Shown here piece after piece: positions 1-5,004 of a stretch of 6,268 nt of DNA. Source of the stretch: Candidatus Thorarchaeota archaeon. Lineage in GTDB: Archaea > Asgardarchaeota > Thorarchaeia > Thorarchaeales > Thorarchaeaceae. The notes beneath the pieces are model-generated. The model was not told the DNA's origin. It searched no databases and saw nothing but the letters and a program-made list of their open reading frames with translations. The stretch's first letter is position 1, and each line of letters starts with the position of its first letter. The stretch lies in the NCBI GenBank assembly GCA_020355105.1, contig CP070658.1, positions 725,932-732,199 of the forward strand. Direction: 5' to 3'. The translations under genes and the position numbers were made by a program.

Positions 1-328
1 CCGCCATCTGTTCCTGATAACATGAAGGATTATTCACGATGTAGGCAAAGATGCCCTGGGCTGTCCTACTTCTCATTGTAAGATATGCCATCTCAGCCTC
101 ACGTGATCTCAACATCTTTGGATAGTAAAGCCGCTTGCCTGCGAACTTGATGGACTTGACCAATCCCTCGCGTTCGAGGATCCGCAGGTGCCAGGTCAAG
201 GTTCCCAGAGGTGATTCGAGCATCTCAACTAGCTCGAGCAGGTAGGTGCCAGGGTTCTCACACAGGACTTGGTACAAATCACGCCGAAAAGGGTGAAGAA
301 GAAGTGCCATCCGTTTTTGACGACCCAT
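1..328 (-). CDS. Winged-helix (ArsR/MarR-like) transcriptional regulator, partial, C-terminus outside window
   Basis: Reading the minus strand from an ATG at 328 gives 109 codons without a stop before the window edge. Residues about 11-71 form a winged helix-turn-helix: a first helix in HPFRRDLYQVL, then NPGTYLLELVE, a recognition helix in GTLTWHLRILEREGLV, and a wing ending GKRLYYP. From about residue 88 (RTAQGIFAYIVNNPS) a second winged helix seems to begin, so this is probably a tandem-wHTH protein of the type common in Euryarchaeota and Asgard archaea. Such proteins bind promoter DNA in the cytoplasm; the ligand is unknown. The start is supported by GAGG on the minus strand (340-337), 8 nt upstream. 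An in-frame ATG at 364 would add 12 residues but has no clear RBS. The gene is divergent from glmS, so self-regulation or control of glmS is possible but unproven. Fold is confident; regulon is not known. Confidence 0.85.
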   Translation of the reverse strand, partial: MGRQKRMALLLHPFRRDLYQVLCENPGTYLLELVEMLESPLGTLTWHLRILEREGLVKSIKFAGKRLYYPKMLRSREAEMAYLTMRSRTAQGIFAYIVNNPSCYQEQMA

Positions 329-376
329 CGTACCGTCCTCTAGTCCTGCTCCCTTCAGATTCATGCGGGAATGGTG

Positions 377-384
377 AATAAAAG
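377..384 (-). promoter_or_regulatory. TATA-like box for the winged-helix regulator
   Basis: The minus strand reads CTTTTATT here. A start site about 25 nt downstream would fall near 354-357, giving a leader of roughly 26-29 nt that contains the GAGG ribosome-binding site at 340-337. The layout mirrors that of glmS on the other strand. This is inferred from sequence resemblance to the archaeal TATA box only. Confidence 0.4.
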
Positions 385-425
385 GGCTTCGACATCGTGT
401 GGTACAGCGCTCATCGTACAGAATC

Positions 426-433
426 CTTTATTT
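426..433 (+). promoter_or_regulatory. TATA-like box for glmS
   Basis: The plus strand reads CTTTATTT. A transcript start about 25 nt downstream, near 455-458, would leave a leader of about 26-29 nt ahead of the TTG start. It lies 42 nt from the oppositely oriented box of the regulator gene, so the two promoters are separate. No clear BRE was identified. Confidence 0.4.
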
Positions 434-472
434 CCAGCTATGTAGCGTGTCGTGCCGTCTGAGTTTGGCGTT

Positions 473-477
473 GAGGG
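473..477 (+). promoter_or_regulatory. Ribosome-binding site deciding the TTG start of glmS
   Basis: GAGGG lies 6 nt before the TTG at 484. It supports that codon as the start, which is also required by chemistry: the next codon encodes the cysteine that must become the free N-terminus. Confidence 0.6.
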
Positions 478-483
478 AAGGAC

Positions 484-2316
484 TTGTGCGGAATAACCGG
501 GATTGTTGGCAAGCACCGCGACGACATCGGAAGGGTTCTAATCGAGTGTAGCAGCAAACTTGCCTACAGAGGATATGACTCAGTGGGACTAGCAGCCGTG
601 AGAAATGGTAAGGTCGAGTTGAGGAAAGAAGTTGGCACCATCGAAGAAGTCAATCGGCTGCTTCGACTCTCGGAGATGAAGGGTGACAGGGGAATAAGCC
701 AGCTGAGATGGGCCACATATGGTGCACCAACAAGGGTCAACGCTCAGCCTCACTTTGGTTGTGAGGAAGTACTCTACGGGGCACACAATGGCAACATCCA
801 CAACTATGTGGAATATCGGCAGGAGCTTGTCGATACTGGTCATGTCGTCCGGTCTGAGAATGATGGTGAACTGTGTGTTCACGCCGTAGACAAGTACTTC
901 GAGCAGACAGGAGATATGTTTCAGGCAGTGCAACTGTCAACGAAAGATCTCCAAGGCGCGTATGCATACGCAGTGGGACGAGCCGACACCCGGGAAGTAT
1001 ACGCTGTGAAGATGGGCTCCTCTCTTGTCGCTGGAGTTGGAAACTCTGATACCATAGTTTCCAGCGACCTGCCCTCTATCCTCCCGCTAACAAACAGAGT
1101 GCTGTACATCCAAGAAGGTGAGATGCTCAGACTGACCCCAGATAGTGTGGATGTTTTCCGAATAGAGGACGGCAAGAAACTCGAACGGAATCTGGAGATC
1201 AGCACAGTTGACCCGCATGCAGCCGAACGTGGCGGCTATCCTCACTTCATGCTCAAGGAGATCAACGAGCAGCCAAAAGTAGTCAAAGATGTCGTAGGAT
1301 CCCTTCAGGGTTCGGAAACCAGTAGATGGCTCGAAATGATAGAGGATGCATCCACCCTTTATCTGGTGGCCTGTGGGACTTCTTATCATGCTGGTATCGT
1401 GGGGACTTACTACTTCAACCGATATGCCGGAATTCCGTTGACTCCTTCTATCGGCGGACAGTTTATCCCTATGTATGGCAACACCTTGAGCCAGGACAGT
1501 CTCTGTATACTTGTCTCTCAGAGTGGAGAAACCAAGGACATACTGAATGTTCTCAAACACACAGAAAGTACCAAGCATGGGAAGAGTCTCGGTATCCTGA
1601 ATGTCATTGGGAGCACTCTAATGTTCAATGCCGATGCCTACATACCAATGGTCTGTGGATACGAAGTGTCCGTTCCTGCGACCAAGACATACTACTCGCA
1701 ATCAGTCATCTTTGCCTATCTTGCGGTGATGTTGGGAGAACGGAACGGTACACTTGACTCCTCAGAGGCGAAACGTCTTGTCAATCTGCTGGCCAATGAC
1801 CTGCCTCGACTTACACAGGATACGATTGACCGCACGGGGATTCAAGCCAAGCGCCTAGCCAGGACTTTGGACGATGTCAAGGATCTCTACTGTCTAGGTT
1901 ACGGGTTCACCGATGGCGTAGCAAGAGAGGGTGCCCTCAAGATCAAGGAGATAGTTTACAATCACTGTGAAGGTCTCTACAGCAGCGAGTTCAAACATGG
2001 TCCCCTGAGTATCGTCACAGATGGGTACCCTGTTATATTCGTCACGACAACAGAGGACAGTTGGATGGTCATCAATCATTTAAGTGAGGTTCGCGTGAGG
2101 GGTGGGCGCACTATCATCGTCGGTGAATACGAAGACAAGCTACGGAGTTATGTCGATTCCAAGGGGGACTATCTAATGGTGCCCGAATCTGACCTTTTCC
2201 TGAACCCCATTCTTGACGTAATACCCCTACAACTGCTGAGTTACTTCATGTCAATCGACAGGGGGATAAATCCAGACCTACCACGAAATCTGTCAAAGAC
2301 TCTGACAGTGGACTAG
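484..2316 (+). CDS. glmS: Glutamine--fructose-6-phosphate aminotransferase (isomerizing), GlmS
   Basis: This cytoplasmic enzyme makes glucosamine-6-phosphate from fructose-6-phosphate and glutamine, the first step toward UDP-GlcNAc used in archaeal glycans. The 610 residues match the usual length (about 609 in E. coli). Residues 2-230 are the class II glutamine amidotransferase domain: nucleophile Cys2 after the initiator in MCGITGIVG, RGYDS at 29-33, RWAT at 75-78, NAQPH at 86-90, HNG at 101-103, and END at 125-127 in place of the usual TDTE segment. Two SIS sugar-isomerase domains follow: CGTSYHAG at 297-304, SQSGET at 345-350, ATKTYY near 399-404, KEIVY at 488-492, and EFKHGPLSI at 502-510. 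The C-terminus DLPRNLSKTLTVD carries the conserved Lys605. All catalytic landmarks are present, so it is probably active. The glutaminase domain is somewhat divergent (RWATYG instead of RWATHG, NGNIHNY instead of NGIIENY). Start is TTG with a good RBS. It has its own promoter and ends against a convergent gene. Confidence 0.95.
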   Translation: MCGITGIVGKHRDDIGRVLIECSSKLAYRGYDSVGLAAVRNGKVELRKEVGTIEEVNRLLRLSEMKGDRGISQLRWATYGAPTRVNAQPHFGCEEVLYGAHNGNIHNYVEYRQELVDTGHVVRSENDGELCVHAVDKYFEQTGDMFQAVQLSTKDLQGAYAYAVGRADTREVYAVKMGSSLVAGVGNSDTIVSSDLPSILPLTNRVLYIQEGEMLRLTPDSVDVFRIEDGKKLERNLEISTVDPHAAERGGYPHFMLKEINEQPKVVKDVVGSLQGSETSRWLEMIEDASTLYLVACGTSYHAGIVGTYYFNRYAGIPLTPSIGGQFIPMYGNTLSQDSLCILVSQSGETKDILNVLKHTESTKHGKSLGILNVIGSTLMFNADAYIPMVCGYEVSVPATKTYYSQSVIFAYLAVMLGERNGTLDSSEAKRLVNLLANDLPRLTQDTIDRTGIQAKRLARTLDDVKDLYCLGYGFTDGVAREGALKIKEIVYNHCEGLYSSEFKHGPLSIVTDGYPVIFVTTTEDSWMVINHLSEVRVRGGRTIIVGEYEDKLRSYVDSKGDYLMVPESDLFLNPILDVIPLQLLSYFMSIDRGINPDLPRNLSKTLTVD

Positions 2317-2699
2317 TCTCTGTCACCAGTTTCTCCAATTCTGATTGCCCTCATCTCGGCCGCTACTATGTTGCCTGCATCAAAGCCTTCTCTGATGTTG
2401 ACCACGTCATCGTTGTCAACCTCAAAGACGCCAATCAGCTCGTTTTTGTCTGCCAGTGCCCATTGTCCGTAGACTGTAACGCTTGAATCGATATCACATT
2501 CAATTAGCCCCAGCGTCCCTGAACTGGACCACCAGTTCAGACACTTGCCACTCAATCCAAGGCGGGAGAGAAGATCTGTCCATAGCTCCAGTAGTTTCGT
2601 GGGGCCATGTCTATTCCTAAACGTGACCAAGATACTCCCCTGTGCATCTTGGATTACCTCTGCAATCTTCTCTGTTTCGTTCTTAGTGAAAAGTCCCAT
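2313..2699 (-). CDS. Uncharacterised 128-residue protein
   Basis: I do not recognise this protein. Read on the minus strand from ATG at 2699 (a TTG directly before it at 2702 could add one residue), it begins MGLFTKNETEKIAEVIQDAQ and ends in GETGDRD. Alternating hydrophobic segments (GSILVTFRN, LLELWTDLLSRLGL, GTLGLIECDI, NELIGVFEVD, NIVAAEMRAIRIG) suggest a small soluble alpha/beta protein. There is a WW pair near residue 56 and an acidic second half. There is no signal peptide, membrane helix or recognisable motif. Codon use is like that of its neighbours, and the opposite strand offers no better gene, so I believe it is real. It has no Shine-Dalgarno sequence and may be translated from a short or absent leader. 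Its stop overlaps that of convergent glmS, and it is divergent from the ATP-grasp gene, so the two may share a control region. Confidence 0.65.
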   Translation of the reverse strand: MGLFTKNETEKIAEVIQDAQGSILVTFRNRHGPTKLLELWTDLLSRLGLSGKCLNWWSSSGTLGLIECDIDSSVTVYGQWALADKNELIGVFEVDNDDVVNIREGFDAGNIVAAEMRAIRIGETGDRD

Positions 2700-2728
2700 C
2701 AACGGTCGAACGAGGTCTAGGTGGCGTT

Positions 2729-2757
2729 GGTTAAAAGCACCTCGTTATGGATAAAAG
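2729..2757. promoter_or_regulatory. Divergent promoter region between the small protein and the ATP-grasp gene
   Basis: The 87-nt gap at 2700-2786 holds two A/T-rich boxes in otherwise G/C-rich sequence. GGTTAAAAG at 2729-2737 is suitably placed for a plus-strand start near 2760. GGATAAAAG at 2749-2757 reads CTTTTATCC on the minus strand, close to the CTTTTATT box of the winged-helix gene, and would give a start near 2727. The first box could also serve a nearly leaderless minus-strand transcript. Which box serves which gene is not certain. Confidence 0.35.
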
Positions 2758-2776
2758 GCAGGGCGATGGTGTCTTA

Positions 2777-2783
2777 GGGAGGT
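2777..2783 (+). promoter_or_regulatory. Strong Shine-Dalgarno (GGGAGGT) before the ATP-grasp gene
   Basis: GGAGGT is complementary to the usual archaeal 16S tail. It ends 3 nt before the TTG at 2787 and 9 nt before the TTG at 2793. The spacing favours 2793, which would shorten the product by two residues. Confidence 0.6.
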
Positions 2784-2786
2784 TGA

Positions 2787-3692
2787 TTGTTCTTGGCCCC
2801 TCAACGCTTGTCACCAATTGGTCTATACTCGTCAAATCCGTGGTCTGCAAGAGTGGATGCTTTAGAGGGAGCCTTGCATTCTCTAAATGTAGACGTCCTG
2901 AGGGTGATTCCGTGGAAGGTCTCGAGAATCGGTTCTTCCGATTATCATCAGATTGTATCTGGGACACATGACCTGACTTCCCTTGAGATCCTTCTAGTAC
3001 TGGACCTTGGGGCAAACGACATTGGGACCTTCTTCTCCCGGGTCGGGCTTCTTTCTGCTTTGGCAGAGATGGGCGTCGATATAGTCAATTCTGTATCCTC
3101 AATTCTTCAGATGCGGAACAAGGCAGAAACCATGAGAAAACTGGTTACAGGGGGCCTGCCGGTTCCCAAGACGCTCATAACAGAGTCAATTGAGGATGCG
3201 GCCGATTTTGTGAGAGATCACTTCCCTTGCGTTCTCAAGCCTATCACAGGTTTCGGAGGATTTGGGGTTCAACTGATCGATAGAGACTTTGACTTGGAGA
3301 ATATCTACGACTATCTCAAATTCCATAGTCAGATGTTCGGAAAGGGTGCCTACTTGCTGCAAGAGTACATTCGTGGGCCAGGTTTTGACATAAGGGCCTT
3401 CGTATTGGACAATGAAGTCATCGCGACAATGCAGAGAGTGAGCAGAAGCGGGTTTGTAACAAACCTGCATGCAGGAGGGAGCGCCAGACCAAACGACATT
3501 GACGTGACAGACCTAGCAATTCAAGCTGCGCGGTCTGTGAAAGGACGGATGGTGGGTGTTGACTTGCTTCCCGACCGTGATGGTGACCTGTGGGTGCTTG
3601 AAGTGAATGCCACTCCAGGATGGACTGGACTGCAGAAAGTGACCGGCATTGATATTGCGGGATACGTCGCCGAATCAATAACGAAGAGTTAG
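2787..3692 (+). CDS. RimK-family ATP-grasp ligase (amino-acid/glutamate ligase type)
   Basis: RimK-type enzymes use ATP to activate a carboxylate and join it to an amine; archaeal relatives include MptN and CofF (glutamate on cofactors) and LysX (onto the LysW carrier protein). The 301 residues fit the family. The N-terminal domain has an IGLYSSNPW strand at 11-19. The central ATP-grasp part has RNKAETMRKLVTGGLPVPKT at 110-129 (adenine-side lysine), VLKPITGFGGFGV at 149-161 (phosphate-binding glycine-rich loop) and LLQEYI at 190-195. The catalytic half has DIRAFVLDNEVIATMQRVS at 201-219, TNLHAGG at 225-231, GVDLL at 257-261 and the metal-binding LEVNATPGWTGL at 271-282. All core residues are present, so activity is likely. 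The substrate cannot be read from the sequence, so I give no symbol. The start must be TTG at 2787, 2793 or 2808, because a TGA at 2784-2786 closes the frame upstream. No functional partner lies beside it. Confidence 0.85.
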   Translation: MFLAPQRLSPIGLYSSNPWSARVDALEGALHSLNVDVLRVIPWKVSRIGSSDYHQIVSGTHDLTSLEILLVLDLGANDIGTFFSRVGLLSALAEMGVDIVNSVSSILQMRNKAETMRKLVTGGLPVPKTLITESIEDAADFVRDHFPCVLKPITGFGGFGVQLIDRDFDLENIYDYLKFHSQMFGKGAYLLQEYIRGPGFDIRAFVLDNEVIATMQRVSRSGFVTNLHAGGSARPNDIDVTDLAIQAARSVKGRMVGVDLLPDRDGDLWVLEVNATPGWTGLQKVTGIDIAGYVAESITKS

Positions 3693-3722
3693 AAGCGTGG
3701 TTTCGGACGAGTGCTAATCCAT

Positions 3723-3732
3723 AAATATTTAA
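3723..3732 (+). promoter_or_regulatory. TATA-like box before the coiled-coil gene
   Basis: AAATATTTAA sits 30 nt after the ATP-grasp stop codon and is the best TATA match in the window. A start about 25 nt downstream, near 3755, is expected. This implies the coiled-coil gene is transcribed independently of the ATP-grasp gene. Confidence 0.5.
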
Positions 3733-3763
3733 GAGACTCAACGAGCGTTCGCAACACGCCAGC

Positions 3764-3818
3764 ACCCCTGGGCCACACATGTGCAGCTAGGGGTCGGAAT
3801 CCGCCCTGCGAAGCAGGG
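3764..3818 (+). other. Two consecutive hairpins around the annotated start of the coiled-coil gene
   Basis: ACCCCTGG at 3764-3771 pairs with CTAGGGGT at 3787-3794 (8 pairs including one G-U), leaving a 15-nt loop that contains the GTG at 3781. Nine nucleotides further on, CCCTGC at 3804-3809 pairs perfectly with GCAGGG at 3813-3818 around a GAA loop. Both lie downstream of the predicted transcript start. They could be a structured leader ahead of a GTG start at 3850, a translational control element, or chance. I found no tRNA, C/D-box or K-turn pattern. Confidence 0.35.
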
Positions 3819-4902
3819 ACTGCAAAACGAAATTCTGAGGCTACAGAGCGTGACAGAAGCAGCCGAAGCGAAACCAGAGGACGTTGAGTTCCTTCGAGCC
3901 CGACTAAGAGAGTTGAAGACTCAGGCTCGAGAGGATCTTGAAGTATTGCGAAGAAACAGGGATAAGATGAGAGAATACAAGAATCTCAGGGACGCACACA
4001 ACAAGGAAGTGCGCGGGCTCATCGAATCCGTGAAGGCCGAACGTGAGGCGCGAGATAAGATTAACAAGGAGATCAATGAGGCCAAGCAGCGAAGGACTGC
4101 AATTCACGCCCAGCTCAAGAGCATATACGATGAGATTCGAGATCTTCGTAGCAACATTGTTGGAAGCCCGTCGACAGACCAGCGCAGAATGATGCGACGG
4201 GTAGAGGAACTTGAGTGGCGCCAACAGACCGAGCAACTCTCAATGGATGAAGAAAGGTCGATTGTTGAAGAGATTGCTCGTATTGAAACGAAGCTTGTCG
4301 AGATTGGTCAAGAGAAGGAGAAGCAAGATCGGATAAGCGAGTTGCGCAGGCTGGCACGTCGTCTGAAGGGAGAGGCTAGTGAGGCTCATTCCAAGGTTAT
4401 AGAACTGTCAGAGCAGTCTCAAATCCATCACCAAGAGGTCGTCAGAATTCGACCGGAGCTTGAGGAGCTCAAGCGGTCCGCCGACACTTCACATCAGAAT
4501 TTTGTAGAGTGGTTGAAGAAGGTGAAGGAGGGCGAAGGCAAGCTCAAAGAGGTTCGTGATCAAATAGACGAGATCTACGGCAAGATTCGAAAGCAGGAGT
4601 CTGAGAAGAGGGACACTGCACGTCAGGAGAAGCGCGACATTCAGATGGCTCACGAGCAGGAACGCCGTGATGCTGCGGTCGAGAAGATGCAGGCCGGAAA
4701 ACGACTGACGTTCGATGAGTTCGTTCTTGCCCAACGCGGTGTCGCAGATGACAAGAAACAAGCCAGAAGAGGCCGGGATGGCGAACGGCGTTCGGATGAG
4801 CGAAACTCTGAAGAGGCTCGAGAAGTTCAACGAGAAGAGCCTGAGGCCGTTGAACCAACCGTTGAGAATGAGTCTTCCACCAAGGATGAAGAAGCTGCGT
4901 AG
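3781..4902 (+). CDS. Archaeal long coiled-coil protein (COG1340-like)
   Basis: The 373 residues are almost entirely charged and helical. Coiled-coil heptads run from about residue 35 to 127 (with RDAHNKEVRGL and ARDKINKEINEAKQRR) and again from about 134 to 300. A short break, GSPSTD at 128-133, separates them and is followed by the landmark VEELEWRQQTEQLSMDEE at 141-158. A conserved-looking short segment, KMQAGKRLTFDEFVLAQRG at 302-320, follows the coil. Residues 321-373 are a low-complexity, Arg/Glu-rich tail that is probably disordered. From memory this order matches archaeal coiled-coil proteins of COG1340, whose molecular role is not established; a scaffolding role is only inference. There is no membrane segment or ATPase motif, so it is not an SMC or Rad50 protein. 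The start is uncertain: GTG at 3781 has no RBS, whereas GTG at 3850 (product beginning VTEAAEAKPEDVEF, 350 residues) has GAGG at 3837-3840, 9 nt upstream. Confidence 0.8.
   Translation: MQLGVGIRPAKQGLQNEILRLQSVTEAAEAKPEDVEFLRARLRELKTQAREDLEVLRRNRDKMREYKNLRDAHNKEVRGLIESVKAEREARDKINKEINEAKQRRTAIHAQLKSIYDEIRDLRSNIVGSPSTDQRRMMRRVEELEWRQQTEQLSMDEERSIVEEIARIETKLVEIGQEKEKQDRISELRRLARRLKGEASEAHSKVIELSEQSQIHHQEVVRIRPELEELKRSADTSHQNFVEWLKKVKEGEGKLKEVRDQIDEIYGKIRKQESEKRDTARQEKRDIQMAHEQERRDAAVEKMQAGKRLTFDEFVLAQRGVADDKKQARRGRDGERRSDERNSEEAREVQREEPEAVEPTVENESSTKDEEAA
3837..3840 (+). promoter_or_regulatory. Candidate ribosome-binding site for an internal GTG start at 3850
   Basis: GAGG lies 9 nt before an in-frame GTG at 3850-3852. 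The upstream GTG at 3781 has no comparable site, so the true start of the coiled-coil protein may be here. The 23 residues lost do not belong to the regular coiled coil. Confidence 0.4.
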
Positions 4903-4991
4903 CCTGCCGCAGATAGTATAGCCCTGGGAGGACATTTTGGGAAGCAGAAGCTCTTGATTAGTCACCCAGTCGAATAGTGGTTGAATACTGA

Positions 4992-4998
4992 GTGAGGT
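4992..4998 (+). promoter_or_regulatory. Ribosome-binding site of the transporter fusion gene
   Basis: GTGAGGT ends 6 nt before the ATG at 5005. The rest of the 102-nt gap after the coiled-coil stop has no convincing TATA-like box (weak AGTATAG near 4915-4921 only), so read-through from the coiled-coil gene is possible. Confidence 0.55.
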
Positions 4999-5004
4999 TG
5001 ACAG

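Noticed and set aside
1087..1578. A 163-codon open frame antisense to glmS
   Set aside because: It lies entirely within a well-conserved gene, has no family features, and its openness is explained by the codon use of glmS.
2747..2971. An ATG-started 74-codon plus-strand frame overlapping the beginning of the ATP-grasp gene, which might signal a frameshift or upstream gene
   Set aside because: The other frame already gives a proper RimK N-terminal strand and helix, and the strong GGAGGT lies inside this frame just before the TTG starts of the ATP-grasp gene. No homology pattern is visible in the 74 residues.
3764..3818. Possible tRNA or small guide RNA in the hairpin region
   Set aside because: No acceptor stem, TTC-type T-loop, C/D boxes or K-turn with ACA could be found on either strand; the stems are too short and simple.
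3781..4902. Coiled-coil protein as an SMC/Rad50-like ATPase fragment
   Set aside because: No Walker A, Walker B or signature motif and no hinge; length and the LEW...LS / GKRLTFDEF landmarks fit a stand-alone coiled-coil family instead.
4489..4965. A 158-codon minus-strand frame rich in Leu and Phe, antisense to the coiled-coil gene
   Set aside because: Leu/Phe richness is the expected complement of Lys/Glu codons (AAG, GAG, GAA) in the coiled coil; it has no own start signals.
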